Part shown: piece after piece, positions 34,242 to 42,280 of the stretch
Layout of the letters: each line of letters begins with the position of its first letter
Numbering within the stretch: the stretch's first letter is position 1
Assembly (NCBI GenBank): GCA_900553855.1
Contig: USFG01000001.1
Coordinates: 1 to 64,000, forward strand
Reading direction: 5' to 3'
Source of the DNA: an uncultured Mycoplasmatota bacterium
GTDB lineage: Bacteria > Bacillota_I > Bacilli_A > RF39 > UBA660
Length of the DNA: 64,000 bases
Made by a program: the position numbers and the translations under genes
Notes under the pieces: generated by a model
The model's input: the letters and a program-made list of their open reading frames with translations, nothing else
The model's database searches: none
What the model was told of the DNA's origin: nothing

Positions 34242-35174
34242 TTATTTTCTTCCCTTCATTATTATTAAATTTTGAATAACGTTAAATCCATTTGTTACAA
34301 CCCAGTATAAGGCAATGGCAGTTGGTAAACTAAATGATGCAATTGTTATGAACACTAACATGAAGTATGTCATCATTTTCATTTGTTTATCTTGTTCGGG
34401 ATTACCACTTGTTTGAGTCATAGTGTTTTTGAATGACAAATATGTTGTTAACATTATTAATAATAGTAACACGATATAGTAGTAATTTCCAGTTCTTAAT
34501 CCGATTAATGGAGTTATACCTAAGTGGTATGCACCTAAGGTTCCTTCAAAGATTGCTGGAATACGATTTATTGCTTCTAGGAATCCAAAGAATAATGGAA
34601 ATTGAATTAATGAGATTAAACAACTTCCCATTGGGTTAATATTATATTTTTTGTAAATTTGTAACATTTCGGTACTTTTCATTGTTAATGATTGTTGATC
34701 ATTTTTGTTTTCATATTTCTTTTCTAGTCTAGCTAGTTCTGGACTTGCTTTTTTCATATTTTCAGATTGTTTCATTGTTTTAGCTGAAAATGGAACTAAG
34801 ATAAGTCTAATTAATAAGCCAACAATCATTACTGATAAACCATAGTTACCAACAAAATTTCCAATTTTAATAATTAAGTAGGCAAGTGGCATTACAATTA
34901 ATTGAACCCATAAACCACTATAAGTTTTAGAATCGTAAATTTTGATATTTTCACAATCAGGCAAATCTTCTAATTTAAATTCTAATTTATCTTCATATTG
35001 TTTATAAATAGAATTTAAATTATCGTCTGTTGGTTTACATAATATATTTGATGGTAAACTTTGACCTGTTTCTTCATTTATAACTCTTTTGTTATCATTA
35101 TCTGATAAATATTTAGTACAACCTGTTAATAAGAAACATAAGCTGACTAAAATTATGATGTACTTTTTTTTCAT
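34242..35174 (-). CDS. yidC: Membrane protein insertase YidC/SpoIIIJ
   Basis: 310 residues. Lipoprotein signal ending in L-L-T-G-C (lipobox), then five membrane helices of the YidC/Oxa1 core, with R-L-I-L-V-P-F-S in the first. Inserts membrane proteins; the SpoIIIJ paralogue also serves sporulation. Overlaps rnpA by 4 bp. Confidence 0.95.
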   Translation of the reverse strand: MKKKYIIILVSLCFLLTGCTKYLSDNDNKRVINEETGQSLPSNILCKPTDDNLNSIYKQYEDKLEFKLEDLPDCENIKIYDSKTYSGLWVQLIVMPLAYLIIKIGNFVGNYGLSVMIVGLLIRLILVPFSAKTMKQSENMKKASPELARLEKKYENKNDQQSLTMKSTEMLQIYKKYNINPMGSCLISLIQFPLFFGFLEAINRIPAIFEGTLGAYHLGITPLIGLRTGNYYYIVLLLLIMLTTYLSFKNTMTQTSGNPEQDKQMKMMTYFMLVFITIASFSLPTAIALYWVVTNGFNVIQNLIIMKGRK

Positions 35175-35497
35175 AGTTTCTCCTTTATTACTTTAAGCAA
35201 ATTATCTTCGATTTGTTTAAAATCTAAAGTATCACACTTTTTCATTATTATTATAATATAGTCATATTCATTTTTAAATACTTTTATATTAGTTCTAATT
35301 ATTTCTCTTAATATTCTACGATAACGATTTCTTTTATAAGCTTTGCCAAACTTTTTAGCTTGAGTAATTCCAAATCTAGGATTATCTAATTTCTTTTCCT
35401 TATAGTAAATTATAAAGAATGGAGAATAGATCTTGGTTCCTGTTTTAATAATATCGTTAAATTCATCAGCGGACTTAATTCGCATTTTAGTATTCAT
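35171..35497 (-). CDS. rnpA: Ribonuclease P protein component
   Basis: 108 residues. R-F-G-I-T-Q-A-K-K-F-G-K-A-Y-K-R-N-R-Y-R-R is the conserved RNR RNA-binding motif. Processes tRNA 5' ends with the RNA subunit. Directly after rpmH. Confidence 0.94.
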   Translation of the reverse strand: MNTKMRIKSADEFNDIIKTGTKIYSPFFIIYYKEKKLDNPRFGITQAKKFGKAYKRNRYRRILREIIRTNIKVFKNEYDYIIIIMKKCDTLDFKQIEDNLLKVIKEKL

Positions 35498-35540
35498 TGT
35501 TATTCCTCCTATAGATTAGAATAAAAACCACTTTACGTGG

Positions 35541-35663
35541 CTACTTACATAATACTTTACGACCTTTACGTCTACGAGATTTTAATATGTTAGAATTTTT
35601 TCTAGCAAAGAATCCATGTTTCTTTTTCATTTTTCTATTATTTGGTTGATATGTTCTTTTCAT
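35541..35663 (-). CDS. rpmH: 50S ribosomal protein L34
   Basis: 40 residues, too short for most ORF screens. It begins M-K-R-T-Y-Q-P-N-N-R-K and ends S-R-R-R-K-G-R-K-V-L-C-K, unmistakably L34, about four residues shorter than the usual 44. GGAGG ribosome binding site upstream. The universal neighbour of dnaA at bacterial origins. Confidence 0.96.
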   Translation of the reverse strand: MKRTYQPNNRKMKKKHGFFARKNSNILKSRRRKGRKVLCK

Positions 35664-35956
35664 CGTTTGCACCTCCGCTTCATTCGTAATCATAGTATAA
35701 TATAAGTTAGATAAAAAGTAAAGAAAAAATAGTTTTCCACAAAAAAGTGTGGAAAAGTGGAAAACTTTTAAACAATGTGAAAATAATTTTGTTGATAATG
35801 TTGATAAGTTGTTTATATACCGATAAAATGGACTTATTTTTGTGGAAAAGTGTGTGTATAACTGTGTTTAAAAAAATTTTTTATATTTTTTACTTTATTT
35901 TTCCACAATCGTGTTTTACAATAGGGGTAGTAAAAACGGAACATCGGGGTGATGGT
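35664..35956. other. oriC: Replication origin region, DnaA-box cluster upstream of dnaA
   Basis: Contains DnaA-box-like sites TTTTCCACA at 35733-35741 (+) and 35899-35907 (+), their complement TGTGGAAAA at 35748-35756 and 35841-35849, and TGTGTATAA (TTATACACA, one mismatch) at 35853-35861. Local AT-rich runs (35869-35900) could unwind. The consensus in this genome appears to be TTTTCCACA rather than TTATCCACA. Gene strand switches here, as expected for a bidirectional origin. Confidence 0.85.
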
Positions 35957-37342
35957 ATGGACAATGAACAATTATGGAATAAATTTTTAACTCAAATTCA
36001 AATTAAAATATTACAACCATTTTCTTTCAATAGTTGGCTTAAACCTACGAAATTACTGGGGATAAATGGAAATTCTTGTATTGTAGAAGTAGAAAGTGAA
36101 TTTCAAAAAAACTTTTTAGCACGTAACTATACTGATTTAATGAGTGAAGTTTTATATGAAATAACTAATGTTAATTATGATTTTGAATTTGTTCTTAAAA
36201 GTGATAATCATAAAGAGGAACTACCTCAAAATGATAGAGTAGTTGAAACAAAAAATCTTGGCAAATCCCTAGAAATAGAGCATAAAAAGTTAAATTCCAA
36301 TTTAAATCCGAAATATACCTTTGATAATTTTATAGTAGGAGATACAAATAGATTTGCCTGTTCATCTGCTCAGGCTGTTGCAGAAAATCCTGGTAAAATA
36401 TATAATCCTTTATTTATATATGGTAAGAGTGGACTTGGTAAAACTCACTTAATGCATGCAATTGGAAATAGAATTTCTAGTAATTCTGATAAAGTGGTAC
36501 TTTATGTAACAAGCAGTGAATTTATTGCTGATTTTACGGGAATGCTTCGAAAAGATAAGAATGTTGACAATTATGAGGTTATGAACAATTTTAAAGAGAA
36601 ATATCGCAACATCGATGTTCTTATTATAGATGATATTCAATTTTTAGCAGGAGCTGATAAATCACAAGATGAATTTTTCCATACTTTTACTGAATTATAC
36701 GATTCAAATAAACAGATAATAATTAGTTCAGATAGATCACCTGATGATTTGAAATTATTAGAAGAAAGACTTTTAACAAGGTTCAGATGGGGATTAACGG
36801 CTAATATTTATCCACCTGATTTTGCATTAAGATGTCAAATTCTTAGAAATAAAATGATGGGGCATGAAGTTGCTAAATTGGTTGATGATAGGGTAATTGA
36901 GTATATTGCATCTAATTGTGAGAATGATGTTAGACAGTTAGAAGGCGCTATTAATAGGTTATATGCTTATGCTGCAATTATGGTACCAAATGAGATTAAC
37001 GTTGATTTTGCAACCGAGGCTTTAAAAGGTTTCCTAGGCACATCAATGTATATAACAAATAATATTCAAAGAATTCAAAGAGCAGTTGCAGAATATTTTA
37101 ATTTGAGTGTTGAAGATTTAAAAAGTAAAAAGAGGACAGCAAATATTAATTATGCTAGACAAATTGGAATTTATTTAAGTCAAACAACAACAGATGAAAC
37201 ACTTGTTAAGATAGGACTTGAATTTGGAAATAGAGATCATTCAACAGTTATACATGCTTGTGATAAAATAGCTGAAGATATTAACACAAATGGGAAGTTA
37301 AAAGATGATATAGAGAACATAAAAAATAAAATTGTTAATTAA
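35957..37342 (+). CDS. dnaA: Chromosomal replication initiator DnaA
   Basis: 461 residues from the ATG at 35957 (M-D-N-E-Q-L-W-N-K-F), behind GGGGTGATGG; the reading frame extends upstream into the origin but is non-coding there. Domain I at the N-terminus, Walker A G-K-S-G-L-G-K-T at 156-163, D-D-I-Q-F-L Walker B, and the domain IV signature G-N-R-D-H-S-T-V-I-H-A-C near the C-terminus. Confidence 0.97.
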   Translation: MDNEQLWNKFLTQIQIKILQPFSFNSWLKPTKLLGINGNSCIVEVESEFQKNFLARNYTDLMSEVLYEITNVNYDFEFVLKSDNHKEELPQNDRVVETKNLGKSLEIEHKKLNSNLNPKYTFDNFIVGDTNRFACSSAQAVAENPGKIYNPLFIYGKSGLGKTHLMHAIGNRISSNSDKVVLYVTSSEFIADFTGMLRKDKNVDNYEVMNNFKEKYRNIDVLIIDDIQFLAGADKSQDEFFHTFTELYDSNKQIIISSDRSPDDLKLLEERLLTRFRWGLTANIYPPDFALRCQILRNKMMGHEVAKLVDDRVIEYIASNCENDVRQLEGAINRLYAYAAIMVPNEINVDFATEALKGFLGTSMYITNNIQRIQRAVAEYFNLSVEDLKSKKRTANINYARQIGIYLSQTTTDETLVKIGLEFGNRDHSTVIHACDKIAEDINTNGKLKDDIENIKNKIVN

Positions 37343-37457
37343 TGTGGAAAAGATTTAAAATAAAAATTTTAAAGAAAGCCTTTAAAATAAGCACATTTTA
37401 GATTTTTCCACAAAATGAACACCATTATTATTATTAAATTAGAAAGAAGGAAATAAA
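37343..37457. other. DnaA boxes in the dnaA-dnaN gap
   Basis: TGTGGAAAA at 37343-37351 (directly after the dnaA stop) and TTTTCCACA at 37404-37412. A second box cluster on this side of dnaA is the bipartite-origin layout of Bacillus. Confidence 0.75.
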
Positions 37458-38573
37458 ATGAAATTAATAATTGAAAAAAATATTTTATTAGAAAGTTTAA
37501 GTAATGTTATTAGAGCTGTGTCTCCAAGAAATATTATACCTATATTAAATGGAGTTATGTTTGATTTAAAAGAAGAAGGTTTATATTTAACTGCGAGTGA
37601 TAGTGATCTTGTTATAAGAAAATTTATTCCTAGTGAAAATATTAAATCAATTGAAGAAACAGGTAAAATTATTATTCAAAGTAAATACTTATTAGAAATA
37701 ATAAAGAAAATGCCTAATTCAGATATTAATATTGAGGTTATAGATGGATTAAAAATAATAATCAGTACAGAGAATACAGTTTATAATTTAAATTGTTTGA
37801 GTACTGAAGATTATCCTAATATAAATTTAGAAACTGTTAATAACCCAATAGTTTTGAACAGTTCAATTTTAAAAGAGTTGTTTTCACAAACTTTATTTGC
37901 TATTTCTACTCAGGAATCTCGACCATTATTAACCGGTTTAAATATTAGAATTAATGGTAATGTGATGGAATGTGTTACAACTGATAGTTATAGACTTGCT
38001 AAGAAGACAATTATTTTAGATGCAGATTATGGAACATACGATATTGTTGTTCCGGGAAAAAATATTCAAGAATTTGATAAGATATTAACTGATGAAGAGA
38101 ATGTAAAGATTAATTTATTTAGTAATAAGTTATTATTTGAATATAATGGTTATTTATTTCAAACTAGTTTGCTTAGTGGACAATATCCTAATACATCTAA
38201 TTTAATACCAACAGATTTTGAGTATATTTTAACTACTAATTTAGAAAATTTTTATGGTGCAATTGATAGAGCGGCGTTACTTACACAAAATAAGGATAAA
38301 AACTTAATTAATATGAAAACAGCAGGAAATGAGCTTGTTATTACTTCATTTGCTAGTGAAATTGGTAAATCTGAAGAAAGTGTTGCTATTTCAAAAAATA
38401 ATGATAAGGATATTACAATTTCTTATAGTGCTAAATATATGCTTGATGCATTAAAGACTTTAAATGATGATGAGTTAATTATATTAATGAATGGTGATTC
38501 TAAACCAATAATTTTAAAAAATGCTAAAGATGATAGTTTAATTCAGTTGATTTTACCAATTAAAACTTATTAA
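37458..38573 (+). CDS. dnaN: DNA polymerase III beta subunit (sliding clamp)
   Basis: 371 residues, the usual length. M-K-L-I-I-E-K-N-I-L start, R-A-V-S-P-R-N-I-I-P-I-L-N-G, T-D-S-Y-R-L-A and the C-terminal L-I-L-P-I-K-T-Y. Good AGAAGGA ribosome binding site. Followed by a terminator, so recF and gyrBA are transcribed separately. Confidence 0.97.
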   Translation: MKLIIEKNILLESLSNVIRAVSPRNIIPILNGVMFDLKEEGLYLTASDSDLVIRKFIPSENIKSIEETGKIIIQSKYLLEIIKKMPNSDINIEVIDGLKIIISTENTVYNLNCLSTEDYPNINLETVNNPIVLNSSILKELFSQTLFAISTQESRPLLTGLNIRINGNVMECVTTDSYRLAKKTIILDADYGTYDIVVPGKNIQEFDKILTDEENVKINLFSNKLLFEYNGYLFQTSLLSGQYPNTSNLIPTDFEYILTTNLENFYGAIDRAALLTQNKDKNLINMKTAGNELVITSFASEIGKSEESVAISKNNDKDITISYSAKYMLDALKTLNDDELIILMNGDSKPIILKNAKDDSLIQLILPIKTY

Positions 38574-38595
38574 AATTTGATTTTTATAGAAAAGT

Positions 38596-38630
38596 GGATT
38601 TTAAATAATTCGCTTTTTTTATTTTTTAAA
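38596..38630 (+). terminator. Terminator after dnaN
   Basis: AGTGGATT/AATTCGCT hairpin (with G-T pairs) and seven T. Confidence 0.7.
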
Positions 38631-38634
38631 TTTT

Positions 38635-38664
38635 TTCGACAAATTTCGGCATATTTCGACAAAA
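38635..38664 (+). repeat. Three 10-bp phased repeats at the comK promoter
   Basis: TTCGACAAAT, TTCGGCATAT, TTCGACAAAA in direct succession, exactly one helical turn apart. The middle copy supplies the likely -35 (TTCGGC, 38645-38650), 17 bp from a TATGAT -10 (38668-38673). This looks like an operator array. Confidence 0.55.
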
Positions 38665-38704
38665 TGTTATGATTTAATATACGACTAAAGAGGGGGTGAG
38701 TAGT

Positions 38705-39154
38705 TTGAAAAGTTATAAGATTACAGAAAATACATTAGCGATTGTACCATTAAGTAAAAGGAAAACAGTTGTATATGAAAATCATGATTATTTTATTTTG
38801 GATAAGAATGTATCATCAGTTATTAATGAAAATTGCGAATATTATGGAAGCAGTATTGATGGAAGATTAAAAGGTACTTACGCTATGCTTGGTTTTGGTT
38901 ATAAGGCTCCAATTGTTATGTCTGAACAAGATAATATGATATTTTTTCCAACATGTTCTCCTAGATTAAAAGAATGTTCTTGGATTAATTTAGGAAATAT
39001 TAAAAAAATAGTTCCGGATGATGAAAAAACAACTATTCAGTTTTTAAATGATGAAGAAATAAATATAGATGCAACTTATAATATAATAAGAAATCAGTAC
39101 TTTAAATCTTTATCGTTAGATAATGCATTAAAAAATAGAAAAAAAGATAAATAA
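38705..39154 (+). CDS. comK: ComK-family competence transcription factor
   Basis: 149 residues from the TTG at 38705; GAGGGGG lies 6 bases upstream, and the GTG nine bases earlier would overlap it. Matches ComK: Y-K-I-T-E-N-T-L-A-I-V-P, C-E-Y-Y-G-S-S-I-D-G-R-L-K-G-T-Y, M-I-F-F-P-T-C-S-P-R and C-S-W-I. Bacillus ComK has about 192 residues, so the C-terminal tail is missing. ComK drives DNA-uptake genes. It occupies the dnaN-recF gap, where Bacillus has yaaA. Confidence 0.8.
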   Translation: MKSYKITENTLAIVPLSKRKTVVYENHDYFILDKNVSSVINENCEYYGSSIDGRLKGTYAMLGFGYKAPIVMSEQDNMIFFPTCSPRLKECSWINLGNIKKIVPDDEKTTIQFLNDEEINIDATYNIIRNQYFKSLSLDNALKNRKKDK

Positions 39155-39251
39155 TTGTTTTAAGCAACCTTAAAATGTGGTATAATGAAATAGGTATAGG
39201 TACTTTAGAATATACCTATTTTGTTCTATATGACTTTAAAGAGGGTTTAAA

Positions 39252-40349
39252 ATGAAAATCACTAATTTGAAATTAACAAATTTTAGAAATTATGAAAAAT
39301 TAAATTTACATTTTTCGAATTATAAAAATATTATAATTGGAAATAATGGATTAGGTAAAACAAATATAGTTGAAGCTATATATTATTTATCAATAACTAA
39401 ATCATTTAGAACTAATAATCAAGAGGTGTTAATAAGAGAAAATAGTGATTTTGCCGTAATTGAAGCAACTGTACTTAACAAAATAAAGAATAAATATAGG
39501 GTTGTTATAACAAAGGATGGAAAGAAGATTAAAATTGATAATCAAGAAATAACTAAATTATCAGATTATATATCTAAAGTTAATGTAGTTCTTTTTAATA
39601 GAGAAGATATGAAGTTAATTAAAGATAATCCTTCAGTACATCGAAAACTAATTAATATGGATTTGTCTGGTTTTAATAATAATTATTTACGACTGCTTAG
39701 TTTATATAATAAGATTCTTAAGCAAAGAAATAGTTATTTGAAGATTTTGAAAAATAAAATGGCTGATTATGATGATTATTTAGACATTATAACTAATAAG
39801 TTAATTGAAGTTGGACTCCAAATTAATAAGATAAGATTTGATTATATTAGTGAAATTAATTTATATTTGAATCATATTTTTAATAAATCGGTAAAAAAAG
39901 GTGATCTTTATTTAAAATATGTGTCTAATTATAATGAAAAGAGTTATGATGATTTGTTAAGGGATTATAAGAAATCTTTTAATAGGGATGTAAATTATGG
40001 TGTAACTAATATAGGTGTTCATTTGGATGATTATATTTTTGAGCTAGATGGAAAACTGGCAAAAGAATATTTATCTGAGGGAGAGCAAAAGAGTGCAGTT
40101 ATTGCATTTAAATTATCTGAGGTGAAGTATTGTATGAATAAGATGAATACAACACCGATTTTAATTTTGGATGATTTATTTAGTGAACTTGATGAGAAAA
40201 AGATTAATAAAATTATTGGTTCATTTAATAAGAATTTTCAAATTTTTATAACGACAACAGATATTAAGCATTTAAATAAGAAATTGCTTACTGATTGCAC
40301 ATTAATTAAGTTAACAGAAAAGAAAGTAGAGGTTATAGATTATGAATAG
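39252..40349 (+). CDS. recF: DNA replication and repair protein RecF
   Basis: 365 residues. Walker A G-N-N-G-L-G-K-T at 30-37, signature Y-L-S-E-G-E-Q-K, Walker B I-L-I-L-D-D-L-F-S-E-L-D. Loads RecA at gaps. Overlaps gyrB by 8 bp. Confidence 0.96.
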   Translation: MKITNLKLTNFRNYEKLNLHFSNYKNIIIGNNGLGKTNIVEAIYYLSITKSFRTNNQEVLIRENSDFAVIEATVLNKIKNKYRVVITKDGKKIKIDNQEITKLSDYISKVNVVLFNREDMKLIKDNPSVHRKLINMDLSGFNNNYLRLLSLYNKILKQRNSYLKILKNKMADYDDYLDIITNKLIEVGLQINKIRFDYISEINLYLNHIFNKSVKKGDLYLKYVSNYNEKSYDDLLRDYKKSFNRDVNYGVTNIGVHLDDYIFELDGKLAKEYLSEGEQKSAVIAFKLSEVKYCMNKMNTTPILILDDLFSELDEKKINKIIGSFNKNFQIFITTTDIKHLNKKLLTDCTLIKLTEKKVEVIDYE

Positions 40350-42267
40350 TAATGATGAATATAATGAAAGTGATATTCAGGTTTTAGAAGGTTTAGAGGC
40401 TGTTAGAAAAAGACCGGGAATGTATATTGGTACTACTGATATTAAGGGATTACATCATTTAGTATGGGAAATAGTAGATAACTCAATAGATGAAGCTCTT
40501 GCAGGTTATTGTAAAAATATTGAAATTATAATTAATAAAGATAATTCCATAACTGTTAAAGATGATGGTCGTGGTATTCCAGTTGGAATTCATCCAAAAA
40601 CTGGTATTTCAACGGTTGAAACAGTTTATACAGTATTACATGCTGGTGGTAAATTTGGTGGCGGAGGATACAAGGTATCTGGTGGTTTACATGGTGTAGG
40701 TGCATCTGTTGTTAATGCGCTATCAAAATGGGTTACTGTTACTGTTTATAAAGATTGTAAGATTTATGAGGCAAAATTTGTAAATGGTGGAAAAATAGCT
40801 CAAAAATTAACTGTAATTGGTGAATGTGAACCTAATAGAACAGGTACAACTGTTAGTTTTAAACCAGATCCAGATATTTTTGATACTGATGTATATGATT
40901 ATGAAACTTTAAAAGTAAGAGTTAGAGAACTTGCATTTTTAAATAGAGGTTTAAAAATTACTTTAAGAGATGATAGAGATGATGAAGATACTACTGGTGA
41001 TTCTTTCCATTACGAGGGTGGAATTAGTGAGTATGTTAGATTCTTAAATCAAAATAAAACTCCTATCCATGAAGATATAATTCATTTACAGGGTGAAGAG
41101 GATGGTGTATTCTTCGAAGTTGCAATGCAATATAACGATGGGTACACTGACAATATTTACTCTTTTGTAAATAATATTAATACTCATGATGGCGGAACTC
41201 ATGAAGAAGGTGTAAGAAGAGCATTAACAAGGGTAATTAATAATTATGCTAGAAAGATTAATGCTTTAAAGGAAAAGGATGATTCTTTAACTGGTGATGA
41301 TGTTAAGGAAGGATTAACTATGATTGTTTCTTGTAAACATCCAAATCCACAATTTGAAGGACAGACAAAAGGTAGACTTGGTAATTCTGAGGTAAGAAAA
41401 CTTGCTGATAGTGTTTTCTCTAAAGGTTTTGAAAGATTTTTAATGGAAAATCCTCAAGATGCAAAGATTATTATTGATAAATGTATTTTAGCATCTCGTG
41501 CAAGACTTGCTGCTAAGAGGGCTAGAGAAACAACTAGAAAAAGTGATTTAGCAATTACAAATTTCTTTGGTAAATTATCTGATTGTAAGAGTAAAGATCC
41601 TAGTATTTCAGAAATATTTATAGTCGAGGGAGATAGTGCCGGTGGTTCTGCTAAAAAGGGTAGAGATTCAATGACTCAAGCAATTCTTCCACTTAAAGGT
41701 AAAATTTTAAATGTAGAAAAAGCTAGACTTGATAAAGCACTTGGTAATGAAGAAATTAGAACTATTATTACTGCATTTGGTACTGGTATTGGCCAAGAAT
41801 TTAATTTAGATAAATTAAGATATCATAAAATTATTATAATGACTGATGCCGATGTCGATGGTGATCATATTCGTGTACTTTTATTAACTTTATTTTATCG
41901 TTTCTTTAAGCCTATTATAGAAGCTGGACATGTCTATGCTGCTCAACCTCCTCTTTTTAGAATTCAGCATGGTAAAATTAGAAAATATGTATTAACTGAA
42001 GATGAATTAGATAAATATTTAAATACATTACCTGATAATGTGAGGGAAAAAGCACAAATAACTCGTATGAAAGGTTTAGGAGAGATGGATGATGAAGAAT
42101 TAAATGAAACAACAATGGATATTAATAAACGAGTTTTAAGACAAATTTCTTTGGATGATGCTATTTTGGCTGATCAAATTTTTACTCAATTAATGGGTGA
42201 TGAGGTTGAACCTAGACGTCAATTTATAGAAGAAAATGCAAAATATGTAGATAATTTAGATATTTAG
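40342..42267 (+). CDS. gyrB: DNA gyrase subunit B
   Basis: 641 residues. GHKL ATPase (D-N-S-I-D-E-A-L; G-R-G-I-P-V-G-I-H; G-G-L-H-G-V-G) and Toprim (E-G-D-S-A-G-G-S; D-A-D-V-D-G-D-H). Introduces negative supercoils with GyrA. 13 bp before gyrA. Confidence 0.97.
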   Translation: MNSNDEYNESDIQVLEGLEAVRKRPGMYIGTTDIKGLHHLVWEIVDNSIDEALAGYCKNIEIIINKDNSITVKDDGRGIPVGIHPKTGISTVETVYTVLHAGGKFGGGGYKVSGGLHGVGASVVNALSKWVTVTVYKDCKIYEAKFVNGGKIAQKLTVIGECEPNRTGTTVSFKPDPDIFDTDVYDYETLKVRVRELAFLNRGLKITLRDDRDDEDTTGDSFHYEGGISEYVRFLNQNKTPIHEDIIHLQGEEDGVFFEVAMQYNDGYTDNIYSFVNNINTHDGGTHEEGVRRALTRVINNYARKINALKEKDDSLTGDDVKEGLTMIVSCKHPNPQFEGQTKGRLGNSEVRKLADSVFSKGFERFLMENPQDAKIIIDKCILASRARLAAKRARETTRKSDLAITNFFGKLSDCKSKDPSISEIFIVEGDSAGGSAKKGRDSMTQAILPLKGKILNVEKARLDKALGNEEIRTIITAFGTGIGQEFNLDKLRYHKIIIMTDADVDGDHIRVLLLTLFYRFFKPIIEAGHVYAAQPPLFRIQHGKIRKYVLTEDELDKYLNTLPDNVREKAQITRMKGLGEMDDEELNETTMDINKRVLRQISLDDAILADQIFTQLMGDEVEPRRQFIEENAKYVDNLDI

Positions 42268-42280
42268 GAGGTGTTTTGAT

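Noticed and set aside
35747..35956. 70-codon N-terminal extension of dnaA
   Set aside because: It lies in the DnaA-box region, has no ribosome binding site and no similarity to DnaA; the ATG at 35957 gives the family start.
38696..38704. GTG start for comK
   Set aside because: It falls inside the GGGGGTG ribosome binding site; the TTG nine bases on has correct spacing.
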